Assembly (NCBI GenBank): GCA_009667805.1
Contig: CM019064.1
Span: 79,896,675 to 79,960,674 of the forward strand
Direction of reading: 5' to 3'
Length of the DNA stretch: 64,000 nt
Source of the DNA: Leptobrachium leishanense
Taxonomy: Eukaryota > Chordata > Amphibia > Anura > Megophryidae
Under the pieces are notes generated by a model. That model was not told the DNA's origin. It ran no database searches and saw nothing but the letters and a program-made list of their open reading frames with translations. This document shows positions 12,270-23,129 of this stretch, piece after piece; positions within the stretch are counted from its first letter, which is position 1; each line of letters begins with the position of its first letter. Position numbers and translations under genes: made by a program.

Positions 12270-13026
12270 CTGGAAGATAAAAAAAAAAACATTAATGGCC
12301 ACATTCCCAAAACACGTGAAGTCCATTGTCATTTCCATTCACTACTACTTTTCGGGGCAGCAAATAGGTTAAGTATAAGGACAAGCAAGCTCTTCTATTG
12401 GTCAACAGAAGTGAGAGTGCCGGTGGTTTACTGAATTTAGCTGCTCCTCTATGATGTCAAATGTAACAGTTGGCATACCGATGCTCCATTATGATGTCAG
12501 AGGACAATAGCAGGCATTGAAATGTTCCCATATGATGTTACAGAGTGGTATGATTGACATACAGCTGCAAGGGATTTTGCTGAACACTATAATGAGTCAC
12601 TTAGAAAAAGGGAGAAGAAGTATATATGGGGCTTTGCAAGCAGAATTTACTCCTCACATAGACAAGAAAACCCCAAATATTGAATGAAAGAAAAATAAAT
12701 AAATAAATAAATAAATGATATATAGATGCAGGATGAAAAAGTTACAATATACATAGAAACTAGTTATTTTCTAAAATGTGATCTGTGTCTGCAATCACCC
12801 TCTGTTTCCTACTTTCCTCCAGAAGAAAAATTTATGGATTGGGTGTTTTTTGTGGAGACAGTGCCTGGTTTTGACTTCTGCCCCAGCTCTCAAATTTTTA
12901 CCAGAACATGTCCCAAATTCTGACATCCACCCAGCATTTCAGTTTGTTATTAAATGACACTAAGTTTAACATTATCTTGCACTGAAATGAAGTTAAATAG
13001 TTAATAATACATTTCAGTCAATAATA
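12270..13026. other. Intronic sequence with (AAAT)n microsatellite
   Basis: No exon or named repeat was recognised, apart from a short AAAT microsatellite at about 12694-12715. Confidence 0.5.
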
Positions 13027-13034
13027 TCCCTGAC

Positions 13035-14342
13035 CAGGGCCGGATTAACATAGGTGCATATGGAGCAGAAGCTCCAGACCCATGCCTCGGAATAGGCCCA
13101 GAGAAAAGATAACTATGTCTGCATTTGGACCCCTGTACCTCCAACTCCATAGAAGCTACAGGGTGAAGTGTGGAACCACTGGAAAGGCCAGAGCATGGCC
13201 TTTCCAATGATACCATACATGACCAGGTTTTAAGTAAACTAAATAAAAAAAATATATAAAATCTTTCTTTCCAACAGTAATATTTTTCACTTTTCAATTA
13301 TAAAGTAAACAATGATGCTGCACTAACCATCAAATTTCTCATGTCACCAAGTATGGAGGTGATGGTACAATCCATTGATACGAATTGTTACATCAAAAAC
13401 CTAAACTGCCGCACTGCAGGGAACTTTGGACCCCTGCGTCACTAATCTTTACATCTCACAAGGTCAAGTGAGGTGTCATTGGACAGGGCAGAGTCTGGCC
13501 TTTGCATTAATACCAACCTGACCATGTAAAATCTAAAAAGAAAATATATATTTTTTTATTATTTATTTTTAGTTCCAAAGCGATGGCACTGTCCCTTTGT
13601 CATGTATAAAATGAGCAATACATTTTGCATTTTTGTGATGGCGCACAAAAGTACGTCCATGATAGCATGAAATAAAGGCCAATGGAGTCCCACACACGAA
13701 GTACGTCCGCACTGAACTGCGGACGCACAACGGCCGCGGCAAACGGATGCAAGTTAGGCAAGAACGTACAACCCCTAGAACGGCCGCACAAAGTGCACTG
13801 CGTCCGCAACGTCCGCATAGCTTTGTGTGTGAGTGATGGAACGTGGTCAGACGGATTGCATTTATACGTCCAGCATTTTTGACGGACAAAATGTTTTTGC
13901 ATTTTAATTTATTTTCCCTCCTACATCAGTCAAAAAAACCAGACTGTGTGGCCACTACCTTGTTGTCAGTCAGAAAGTACGTCCGTACTGCACGGACGCA
14001 CAGTCCGTACAAAATGTGCTCGTCTGACAATAGCCTAAAATTGTATATTTTCTCAGAAAAATGCAGTAACAGGCTTCCATTTCACATTTTTTTTTTAAAC
14101 AAGAATGCCCTATAGAATATATAACCACAAAGGTTTGGATGATAAAATGATGAAAAAATTTTTTTATACTCTTTAAATGATTGAAATCTGAATGAAAAAT
14201 TAATCACACAGTATCTGCCTGGTTAGATATACCGTATCTGCACTATTAAATAACCTAAAATAGGTTTTCATTTCACTAAATTACAAAAAAAAGCCACCAA
14301 TATATTCAGCTCTAGGCCCATAGAGATCTTAATCCGGGCCTG
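13035..14342. mobile_element. hAT-type element with 8-bp duplication TCCCTGAC
   Basis: A 1308-bp element starting CAGGGCCGGATTAA and ending, inverted, CAGGCCCGGATTAA. TCCCTGAC lies directly outside both ends (13027-13034 and 14343-14350). It has no transposase. Part of the interior, GGCCAGAGCATGGCC-TTCCAATGATACCA (13187-13215) through ATGATGCTGCACTAAC (13312-13327), is shared with the TTAA element at 50342. A decayed Harbinger-type MITE lies within it. Confidence 0.9.
13611..14035. mobile_element. Decayed Harbinger-type MITE nested in hAT
   Basis: The right end, inverted, reads GGCTATTGTCAGACGAGCAC and is followed by TAA (14036-14038). This matches the family at 48493 and 60475. The interior has the same CGTCCGCA/TGCGGACG-rich pattern. 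The left end is too degraded to place exactly. Confidence 0.55.
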
Positions 14343-14635
14343 TCCCTGACACCTCAATAGTCTCTGTATAATTATTAGTGTGCATTTGCAGGTTCGCATT
14401 CGTTGTAGAAGTGGGTGTTTCAGGGTTGAGTAAAGTCAGCGGAGCTTTGAAAACCAATGGTGAACGTGGCCATGGAAACCATTGTTAACAGGATTTCATG
14501 CAGCAGAGTGTCCTTGGAAATGGTTTTCAAATGCTGGCAATTACAGAAAATGACAGATTTACTTGATATAATTATATCTGATAATCCACATATTGGAACA
14601 GATTAATGCAAATCAAACGGCATATGTGACTGTAC

Positions 14636-14743
14636 CCGATAATATACATATCAATGTCTGGATCTGGCACGTCCAGGAGTAGCAAGGAGCTGACATCTCG
14701 AGGTGGTTGTGCTGTTCCCACATTCCAAGTCACCAGATGTATC
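14636..14743 (-). CDS. inpp5k: inpp5k exon with VTWNVG block (start of catalytic domain)
   Basis: A 108-bp exon with acceptor TTCTACAG and donor GTACAG. Its first base completes an Arg codon begun at the end of the exon at 21420-21154. It encodes IHLVTWNVGTAQPPRDVSSL, then DVPDPDIDMYII. VTWNVGTA is the first conserved block of the 5-phosphatase fold; Asn96 is a metal/phosphate-site position. The frame is intact. Confidence 0.94.
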
Positions 14744-15161
14744 CTGTAGAAAAGAAAAAAAAGATAATTGATCTATTTATATTGTCTCTCAAGTTTGAAC
14801 GCATCAGATATTTTGGAAAGGTTAAGAAGGAAAAATAAAAAATGAGGTGAACATGTTCCTAGTCTCTAAAGCTGGAGTCTCATCCTCCAGAGGATTCTGA
14901 TCAAAAACTACCACAACTCTATGGTCAACCTTTGCATTCAAAGAATTCTGGAAATTGTATGCCAACATCATCGTGGGGGGGGGGGGGGGGGGGAGTTTCG
15001 GATACCTGCTCTATACAGTATATTGAAAAGGTAACACAGTCAAGGATCAAAAATTATAAGAACAGCTTCTCTCAGCAGACATGTGACACTGACAAAAAGA
15101 CATCGACAAAAGGCAAAGAAACAATGGTAAATACTCTGAAAGAGACACCCAGAATGACAGC
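14744..15161. other. Intronic sequence with 19-G tract
   Basis: Nothing recognised except a run of 19 G at 14975-14993. Confidence 0.5.
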
Positions 15162-15444
15162 GTTCCAAGTAGGGATAGACCGATATAACTTTTTCAGGGC
15201 TGATAGCGCTACTGATTATCGGCAGCTTTCTGGCCGATAGCCAATATTTGTTGCCGATATTCTGTAAATTTAAAGTTGAGAAAATAAAAACAGCAGAAAT
15301 CTGACATTATGCCATAAATTCAATGTGTTTAACATTTAAACATTGCACCACGTCTGCTTCATTTATTCAATTTAATAAGAATTTTTTTTTTATTTAAGCT
15401 TTTATTTTTTTCAGACAATCAGATGGTGTCTTTGGCTTTCTTAA

Positions 15445-15744
15445 CCCTTTAACGCCGCAGGACGCTCCATGACGTCCTGGCGGCAGGCGGGCTTTGAAGA
15501 CTAAGGGCGTACATGTACGCCCATCGTCTTCAATGGGGCCGCCTCGGCCCCGCCCCACAGCCTGCACGTGGCGCGTCATTGGCTGCACGGGGACGGCCTG
15601 AACTCAAGCCGTCCCCTGCAGCCAATGACGCTCGCTGCATGCCGGCTGTGGGGAGGGCTCGAAATCAGTGCCGCGCGACAGCACCTGTACGCCTCGCTGG
15701 CAAAATCAACCCCTTAAGGGCGCCACCCGCTCGTCCTTAAGGGG
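15445..15744. mobile_element. Short TTAA-target element nested in hAT
   Basis: Flanked by TTAA at 15441-15444 and 15745-15748, with ends CCCTTTAACGCC and, inverted, CCCCTTAAGGACG. The GC-rich interior holds opposed copies of GACGGCTTGAG-like and GCAGCCAATGACGC-like words, which form hairpins. It is probably an internally deleted relative of the 1.2-kb elements at 10919 and 50342. Confidence 0.7.
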
Positions 15745-15779
15745 TTAAAGATCCCTCATATTACCCTGTATGTAAGGGG

Positions 15780-16048
15780 TTCAGCAACCTTGGCCCTCCA
15801 AGGGATATATTACAAAGTTGATACGAACTTAACCGGAGCTGTTGTAAACTTAACAACCCCATAGACTATAATGGCTCTGGTAAGTTTACAACAGCTCTGG
15901 TTAAGCTATCAGTGACTTTGTAATATTGCCCAACATGTTTTGGAATTACATCTGTCATGATGATCAGCTTCTCATTAGGTTCTTGGAGCCGCATGGGAAA
16001 TGCAGTTCCAAAGGATCTGGAGGTCCCAGGTTGCTGACCTCTGCTGTA
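15780..16048. mobile_element. hAT-type MITE split by a 130-bp palindromic element
   Basis: The outer pieces (15780-15801 and 15932-16048) carry the recurrent pattern CAGCAACCTTGGCCCTCCA ... TTTTGGAATTACATCTGTCA ... GGAGGTCCCAGGTTGCTGAC. Between them, 15802-15931 has matching inverted ends (GGGATATATTACAAAG and, inverted, GGGCAATATTACAAAG) extending over about 50 bp. Removing that insert restores the usual MITE order. Confidence 0.65.
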
Positions 16049-16524
16049 GGAAATAGAGAATTCCCTATACAGGAGATGCAGGGTCTGCCAGATGGGATGG
16101 AAGCCCCATTTCTCTTGCCATCACGCTCATGCGCAATACGGTCAGTGAGCAGGGGTTGTTCTGCAGTGAGGGCTTACAGCCTGATGTGGGAGAAGCCCTG
16201 GATTCACACAGTTCTGTGGGATCTTGCGTGTCGCGGCTGCAGTGAAACAACTTGTCCAATTATTGCCAATAAATCGGCAAATAAAAAGCCGATACCAGTA
16301 ATTTTCTGAATATCAGCAGCCGATAATCGGCAAAACCGATATATCGGTCTATCCCTAGTTCCAAGAGCATAAACAACGCACTTAAAGCCCACAGCAATCA
16401 AACATACGGTCTCCACTTTGACAGACAGTGCTCATGGATCCCTGTATGTTTGGTCCACACATATGGTAAAACAAATAAAAAGGATCAGGACACTCTTCAA
16501 AAGTGGGTAACTTTGGCCAGTTTT

Positions 16525-17499
16525 TAGGGTTGCGCCGATACTGATACAAGTATCGATAATCGGTGACGATACCGGGTACTGCAGGAGTACTTGGTACTCG
16601 TGCAGTACCCCCGATATTTTCCCCCGATACCGGAAGCCGGCATTGAGCCGGCATCCGAGAGGCTTGGGCGGCTGTTCGAATGCTCTATCGGCATTCGGAC
16701 AGCTGCCCCTGGAGCTCTCCAGCATACTTACCTTCCTGAGCGGCGCCGGGAAAGTTTCCACGCTTCCGCACGTTGAAGGACCCCAGCCGCGATCACGTGG
16801 GAGTCCCACATGATCGCGCCTGGTGTCCTTCAACGAGCGCACGCGCAAAGACTTGGTCGGCGTCGCTCGGGAAGGTAAGTATGCCGGAGAGCTCCAGGGG
16901 AGGCTGTCCGAATGCCGATAGAGCATTCGAACAGCCGCCCCATGTCTGGTCTGGGGCATATATCCATGAGAGCTTGGGGGGCAAATATCCATGAGCTGGG
17001 GGGGAAATATCCATGAGCTGGGGGGGGGGCAATATCCATGAGCTGGGGGGGGGCAATATATCCATGAGCTGGGGGGGGCAATATATCCATGAGCTGGGGG
17101 GGGGCAATATATCCATGAGCTGGGGGGGGCAATATATCCATGAGCTGGGGGGGGGCAATATATCCATGTGCTGGGGGGCAATATATCCATGTGCTGGGGG
17201 GCAATATATCCATGTGCAGGGGGGGCAATATCCATGTGCAGGGGGGGCAATATCCATGTGCTGGGGGGCAATATCCATGTGCTGGGGGGCAATATCCATG
17301 TGCTGGGGGGCAATATCCATGAGAGCTTGGGGCATTCTGTATATATTAATATATCTCGGGGGGGGGTATATACATGTGAGCTGGGGGCATTTTTATATGA
17401 GGTCTGTTCTTATTGGAAAGTGGTCACATGACATAAAATAAAAGTATCGGTACTCGTATCGGTGAGTACTTGAAAAAAAGTGGTATCGGTGTATCCCTA
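16525..17499. mobile_element. hAT-type element with hairpin and minisatellite, duplication CCAGTTTT
   Basis: A 975-bp element. The left end is TAGGGTTGCGCCGATACTGA and the right end, inverted, is TAGGGATACACCGATACCAC. CCAGTTTT lies outside both (16517-16524 and 17500-17507). Inside are a long hairpin (arms about 16666-16736 and 16871-16942) and a minisatellite (about 16968-17327). It is the intact reference for the termini of the composite at 8184-12142. There is no transposase; long open frames here are products of the repeat. Confidence 0.92.
16968..17327 (+). repeat. Minisatellite, TATCCATGAGCTGGGGGG unit
   Basis: About 15 imperfect units of 21-26 bp, GGGCAATATATCCATGAGCT-type. Units shift from GAGCTGG to GTGCAGG and GTGCTGG variants along the array, with G-tract length variation. 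The repeat keeps several frames open on both strands (PPAHGY or MSWGGG peptides), but nothing supports coding. Confidence 0.9.
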
Positions 17500-17507
17500 C
17501 CAGTTTT

Positions 17508-18360
17508 ATTTGAGAAATCATATCAAAGATTCAGCGAGCACATCAGCCTTTATTAGCAGACAGTGCAACACAGTCAATGAAAGACACACAGGGGATGACT
17601 GACACCGACACAGAGATAGGGATACTTTCACTGACATGCAATGGCAAAAGACAGAAAATGACTGAAAGGTATTTTAATATGATAGGTAGTGTGAAATCCA
17701 CCCCCCCATTATAAGTGTCAAACCCTGCAAGTCTTTTACTTGCATAGGATGTTAGCCTGTGGAATTTAGCCATTTCCTTTGTGTGCAGGAAAGGATGTGT
17801 GAACAGTGTAAGCTAGGAAAAAAGCCGTCTCTGAATCAAATGTAATAATTTTTGTCTCACTGTTGGTTAAACTCTGACGTAGAAATGTATCTGTATGCTG
17901 ATTGGCTATAAGTTCTTTGAAATCTAATAAAAAGTCTGTCTAAAGGAAGGATATTTCAGACAGGACTGACGCTACATTGCTTTGTGGCCGATTTTGTTGT
18001 CTCTCGCCATGGTGCAGCGCCACGCCCGTGATCAATTTTGATATGAGAAAAAAACATTGAAAAAGGTTTATTGAAATTTCATAAATGGAAATTATTATAG
18101 GGAGTTTGTTTTTGTTTGCTTAAGATTCTAATTTATCAATGACAGTTACATATACAGAAACACTGACAGAGATATACAGACAATGAAAACACTACTACAG
18201 AGAACTGGAGAGGCACACACACACGCACACGCCGCTCCTGTGCAGAGCTTACTTTGTCTTGCGGCAGCGCATGGGGTTGCAACTGCTTGTCCACGTCAGG
18301 AAACCTGGGAAAATCTTCCCTCTGTCCGGGGATCAAAGTACCCTGTAGACTGGCTCAACG
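17508..18360. other. Intronic sequence, nothing recognised
   Basis: No repeat family was identified. A possible cryptic exon at 18342-18253 is treated separately. Confidence 0.4.
18253..18342 (-). other. Possible cryptic exon, low confidence
   Basis: A 90-bp interval with a TCTACAG acceptor and a GTAAGC donor, open in one frame (REDFPRFPDVDKQLQPHAL). Inserted between the exons at 21154 and 14743 it would be read in another phase and meet TGA almost at once. It is therefore not part of the main transcript, though it could be an alternative or poison exon. Confidence 0.15.
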
Positions 18361-18365
18361 GACAC

Positions 18366-18412
18366 TATTTTATTTATTTAAAAGGCTTTTACCAGGAAGG
18401 ATACCACTTCCA
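18366..18412 (-). mobile_element. Short Rex1/L2-type LINE 3' end fragment
   Basis: TTTATTTATTTAAAAGGCTT followed by TTACCAGGAAGGATAC matches the 3' terminus of the LINE at 46858-47966 in the same orientation. Confidence 0.6.
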
Positions 18413-19043
18413 TAAACTGTAACTAGCTTACCTGTGCATTACAAACAAAACCACCTTATAAAACACATGCTGCGGTTTTTTTTCCTTTGAAGTAATTGTA
18501 TACACAAAAGGAAAAATAAAATTAGGTTTTACATCCCCTGTTTCCCTCATGTGCATTTTTCCCTTGATGCAACATTTACCAAAATATTATGGTGAGTTTT
18601 ACTTTGTGGTTTAACGGTTAAATACTATATAAGATAACGAGGTGGAGCAGGAGGGGATGTTCACATAAGGTGGCAGGAGGGTATGGTGGTTCCCAGGCTG
18701 CTCCAGATAAGAGCTGACAGCTGAGTGAAAGGAGTTCAAAAAGCCTTCTAGTCTACCCCCTACTGATGTCCTTTGAATACATCCCATACAATATAATGAG
18801 GTCAGTCGGCTGCCTGACCCATAGACTCCATTATGTGACCAAGATCACAAAGCAAGGACCAAGTGATGTAAAGATACTGTGCGGGGGAGGGGGGGCAGTT
18901 TACAACACAAAAGATCAGAAACTAGATGCACCCAGTGACACATATATAGAGTAAACTATTTTCTTAACTGAAAATGAGAAAAAACAAAGCACATGTAAAA
19001 TAAAACACAGTAAGGACATTTTTTTGTGGTAGTGGCCTTTTAA
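18413..19043. mobile_element. Dispersed TTAA-bordered repeat, copy 1
   Basis: Shares long stretches with 25754-26178, including CTTACCTGTGCATTACAAA-like, TGCATTTTTCCC, TGATGCAACATTTACC, GGTGGCAGGAG and TCTAGTCTACCCCCTAC-like segments. The right end AGTGGCCTTTTAA is the inverse of the left end TTAAAAGGGACACT of copy 2. TTAA with AAAGG ends resembles Kolobok/T2 elements of Xenopus; this is inference. The left end appears replaced by a LINE fragment. Confidence 0.6.
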
Positions 19044-19262
19044 GCAACTGGTTCTTGGAATAGGTACAAACCAGCTGAATCCCACCACTGGCTACAATGT
19101 TCTACCTACCCCAACAGTCTTTTTTTTTATATATATATAAATATTGCTAAAGGAACACTTAATAGGGATAAGAATTACAATGTACATGAGGGTCTTGGGC
19201 CAGTGTTTGTCACAGACAAATGCAATAACCCAGAAAGATAATAAAAACACTGGTATGCACAA

Positions 19263-19772
19263 GTATGTGCAGTACTGGAGACCGTATCTCCAGAAGGAAA
19301 TAGACATCTTAGAGAGAGTTCAGAGAAGGGCTACTAAAATGGTGTACGGCTTGAAGGAGAAAAGTTACCAGGAAAGGCTTAATGATCTTAACATGTACAT
19401 CTTGGAAAAAAGACGAGACAGAGGAGATATGATAGAAACATTTAAATACGTAAAGGGAATCCACAAGGTAGAGGAAGGGAGTATATTTAAAAGGAAACAA
19501 AGTAGCAAAACAAGAGGACATAGTCTTAGATTAGAGGGGCAAAGGTTTAAAAGTAACATCAGGTAGCATTATTTTACTGAGAGGGTGGTGGATACATGGA
19601 ACAGCCTTCCAGTAGAAGTGGTAGAGGGTAAAACAGTAATTGAATTTAAGCAAGCATGGGATAGGCATAAGGCTATCCTGAAGAAAAGATAAATCCAGGT
19701 AAAGTATCCATGTAATTGGGCAGACTAGATGGGCCGAAAGAAAATGTCGGCAGATAAGAACCTATGTTTCTA
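19263..19772 (+). mobile_element. CR1-type LINE 3' fragment with small inversion
   Basis: Encodes ERVQRRATKMVYGLKEKSYQ and onward to an internal stop after KSNIR, then TERVVDTWNSLPVEVV and the 3' UTR. Compared with the other two copies, a 23-bp piece near the 3' end (19741-19763) is reverse-complemented in place. No convincing target duplication was seen. Confidence 0.88.
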
Positions 19773-20922
19773 CATACATTACAAGCTAGGATCTAACCGC
19801 TTCTCTAAAGAGGAAGCTAGGCCAGTAGACAACAAAAAGAGACTGAATCCTGCCTTCCTCTAGCCATCCTTGGAAATTCATGATGGGTGATAAAATAATC
19901 ATAAAGGGAGGTGCCCGATGTGTCGGTCCCTTGACTATTGCCAAGCTATGTGAGCATCATCGGAGGAAACAATGTAGGTTTCCAAAGCTGGTGTCTCTTC
20001 AGCAATCACCACCAATAAACAATACATGTTCTGGGTTGAACTTTCCAATATTTGTATATTTGCACCCATCTTCTTCGTCCTGCCCAGACTCTTTGGGCCA
20101 AGCACCTCACCCCTCCACATACAGACGCCCATAACGAGAATATAAATTGTAGGGTGACTGCAGAGGCAGATTACACAGCGATGCAAATATGTCATGTATC
20201 TAGTTCTCCCAAGTGAAAATTTAGGTTAGAATCCACCGATTTTGGTGCAGTAGACTTCGCACGGTAGGGCCATATGATGCGGCTAAATTCCTCAGAATTT
20301 GACTTTTGGGAAAGACGTTATAAACTAGCTATGTATGGAAAATATTATATGTGTGTGAAGAACCAATGTCTTTATTTTTATTTTCAAGAAACAGCAGCTA
20401 CTTCAGCAGCACCAGCTATTTATCCTACATGTTTTGGGTTGTGCATCACAATATTTGCATTTTCTTTATATTCCCGCAGCACGTTCTACTTCCAAAAATA
20501 TATATTTTAGCCTGTCAAATCTTTAATTAAAGAAACCCTGTATTAAAGCGATAAAATCGGGATAGTTCAATCACTTGGCTGTCTAGAAGCACACGTAAAC
20601 ACAATCTGAGCTGGTTTGTCAGTGTCCGTAACTGAATACAGAAAATGCTGGCAAGGTTCTCACTTTTCTCATGTATTGGCTATCCGTTACAGTGTATACC
20701 AACCCAAGAAACCGTCACCCTGAAGCAAGCCATTAAAGTTATTGAAAAGTACACAAATACATTACTATTTAGCAGTTAAAACATAATCCAAAACAGCATA
20801 TCTGCAAATTTATAACTAGCAAGAACAAAATAAACATGGCTGGAATGATCTAATAAAAAAATAAATTTACACACTCACACTTAGCCCTTCCATTCCCCCC
20901 CATACTTTTTATTTGCTTAGCA
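19773..20922. other. Intronic sequence, nothing recognised
   Basis: No exon with splice sites and no named repeat could be supported. Two related stretches (around 19990-20070 and 20390-20480, both with CAGCA..ATT..TTGGGTT-like order) hint at an old repeat. Confidence 0.35.
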
Positions 20923-21058
20923 CAGTGGTTGTGAACCTCAGCACCCCAGAGGTTTTGGCACTACACTTCCCATTATATTCTGCTAGCTTTAAGCCTGACT
21001 GAACTACATATCCCATGATGCTCAGAAACATCTCTGGTGCCAAGGTTTGCCATCTCTG
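20923..21058. mobile_element. hAT-type MITE
   Basis: Starts CAGTGGTTGTGAACCTCAG and ends, inverted, CAGAGATGGCAAACCTTGG, with CTACATATCCCATGATGCTC inside. Flanks GCTTAGCA and GCCTACAA may be an eroded 8-bp duplication (6 of 8). Confidence 0.6.
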
Positions 21059-21153
21059 GCCTACAATGTCCTAAAGAAACCCAAAGCAAGGGTGACTCGT
21101 TAGATTCCACACTAACACATAAAACAATTGCTTAAATGTATGTATTTGTAAAC

Positions 21154-21420
21154 CTGAAATCCTCTGTTTTTGACGTCATCTTTTTCCCGCAGATTTTAAA
21201 AGCGTTGTCGATGGATTGGGAGAGTTCTTCGTGGATGTCTTCGTCAGAGCTCACATCTTCCACGCATGTCATGAGCTGAGCCACTCTCTGGCGCAGCACA
21301 AAGCGACTATAGGAGCCGGTGCTGCTCCAGCTGTCTGAGCGCACGCGGCCCTGGCTCTCGCCACTCGACTGGCTGAGGAAGAGATCCAAGTCGGAGCACT
21401 CAGGGCTGTATGCCTCCATC
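21154..21420 (-). CDS. inpp5k: inpp5k 5' coding exon (N-terminal extension)
   Basis: Encodes 88 residues from the ATG at 21419 (MEAYSPECSDLDLFLSQ...) to KTEDF plus two bases of an Arg codon, then donor GTTTAC. The Arg codon is completed by the exon at 14743, giving EDFRIHLVTWNVG. The segment is acidic and Ser-rich (CVEDVSSDEDIHEELSQS) with no recognised domain. Directly before the ATG stands GTGACAG, a possible acceptor. The exon could therefore be internal, with the upstream exon at 33786-33718 joining in the same phase. It may instead hold the start codon itself. Confidence 0.8.
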
Positions 21421-22072
21421 CTGTCACAAGCTCACCGAAAGAAACACGGCAGGCCCCTGGCAAGAGCGATAATCTCCCATGCAAAAAGCTTTCCGCTTCA
21501 GAATGAACATTGTAGCAAAGCTAGCCCTTAATCCGAGCACAGGCCAGGCCTTTCAGTGAAACCGTGAAGAAAGCAAATCCCATTGTAAACATGGATTATT
21601 CCGCTTTCTTTAACAAATCCCGGCACTAGGTTTTATATAACATGTCTTGGAAGATTAACTATATGGTCAGGTGTCAGGGAACGATCACATCCGCCACTGA
21701 GAAAATATAAATACGCTATACAAGGAGAGGCGCATTGACGGAGAACGGAACATTTTAGGCCACATGGATCAAACTGCAGCAAAATCTGCGTTTGAAAGAG
21801 AATAATGTTTAGGTCTTGTGCCATAAAGTGCCCAATTTTCCACAAACTAACAGTTTAGTCATTATCCCATCTCCATTTGGATTATATTTTTTTCCCTATT
21901 GCAGCATGTGAAGAGTCCTTTCTGTCATCCTCAGGAGTCTAACATCCTGTGACTGGATGCTGAGCCTCCGAGGGAGTATCCACTAAATACTAGATTTTGG
22001 TAACTTGCCTCGAAGCCTTCAATACTTCTAACCATCGAAACAAACTGTGGGGAAAAAAATCCACTAAGAGAG
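21421..22072. other. Sequence upstream of the inpp5k 5' exon
   Basis: No promoter motif could be supported. It is either an intron (if the 33.7-kb exon is used) or a 5' flank. Confidence 0.35.
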
Positions 22073-22080
22073 CTATTCAC

Positions 22081-22994
22081 TAGACCTGTGCACAACGAAA
22101 AAAATTGTTTCGGATCCATTTGTTCCATTCAATTTGTTTCGGTGCGTTCGTTAGGTTACCGTGAATCGTATTTCGGATCAATTTGTTAGTTCGGACGATT
22201 GTTTATTTTGTTTTTATTAGTTATTTCAGAATGTGAAACAGATTAGGGCAAAATAAATAAAAACAAGAAGCCTGTTTGGTACCAAGGACAGCAACTATTC
22301 CTGGTGCCAAAACCTATTCAGCACCATGGATAGCAGCTCTGTGGGGCTCTGGATCCCTGCGGGGCTGCTGTCCTTAGGTTTCAGCACCACAGACAGCCCC
22401 CGCGTAACGCAGCCAAACTGAAGGGGAAGGGAAAAAAAACAAAAAACTGCTTCGGCAAAGAAAAAAAAGCTTAGGTTTTAAAATTGGGAATCCAAAAAGA
22501 TCCCGAAAAAGGAAAGACTTTTTGCTGCAAGTGAAAAGAATAAATGGTTGAATAAATATTTAATAAAAATGGGGAATATGTCTTACATTGAAACCTATGG
22601 GATTCGACTGTTTAAAGCTGTAGAAGGAACCACCGAAAATCAGGGCGTTTCACTGACATTTTGGTGCTGTTCGGCATTCTCTGAATACATTAACCATTAC
22701 TGGTCTATGGGGGAATTTCGCTGCCACCGAAATCGCACCATGGCACTGTCCATGACCTGTGGTGCTGAATACAACAGATTCAGCAGCACAGCCAATGGAC
22801 AGGGACACAGTGCCGAGTCTAAGTGAAACCGTGTAACGAATTGATCTGCAAAAACGAAATCAATTTGTTATATACGGGTTTCGTTTGGTTTTCCTTGCGT
22901 TTCAGATGGAACCGATTTGTATTTCAGAAGCACTTCCGAAATACGAATCGGTAAAATTCGTCTGAATTTTGATACGGAACGAAACGCACATCTC
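22081..22994. mobile_element. hAT-like element with TGTGC ends
   Basis: The left end TAGACCTGTGCACAACGAAA and the right end, inverted, GAGATGTGCGTTTCGTTCCG resemble the termini of the element at 59589-60031. Words such as TTCGGATC and CCGAAATACGAATCGG recur near both ends. No target duplication was found, because the right border runs into a T-tract. There is no transposase. Confidence 0.6.
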
Positions 22995-23129
22995 TTTTTT
23001 TTACCAACCACCATAAGTTTACAGTTGTAACAATGACGATATAGGTGGATGTTTCCCAATAAAGAGAAATTCGAACCGGAGAAGCTTAGTCTATGAATTT
23101 TATGACACCATTTCAATTTCCCTCTAGGG

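Larger units (their letters stand above)
15170..16357. mobile_element. hAT-type element with 8-bp duplication GTTCCAAG
   Basis: A 1188-bp element. Its ends TAGGGATAGACCGATATA match in inverted orientation, and GTTCCAAG lies outside both (15162-15169 and 16358-16365). It is rich in CCGATAT/ATATCGG words near the ends. It hosts a TTAA element (15445-15744), a split hAT-type MITE and a 130-bp palindromic element. It has no transposase. Confidence 0.9.

Noticed and set aside
12691..12717. AAAT repeat as a possible LINE tail
   Set aside because: No LINE sequence precedes it on either strand, so it is listed only as a microsatellite.
16432..17441. Long open frames on both strands (PPAHGY- or HELGGG-type repeats, up to about 290 codons)
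   Set aside because: They are produced by a minisatellite whose unit lacks stops in several frames at once. Different frames overlap over the same interval and there is no conserved non-repetitive protein.
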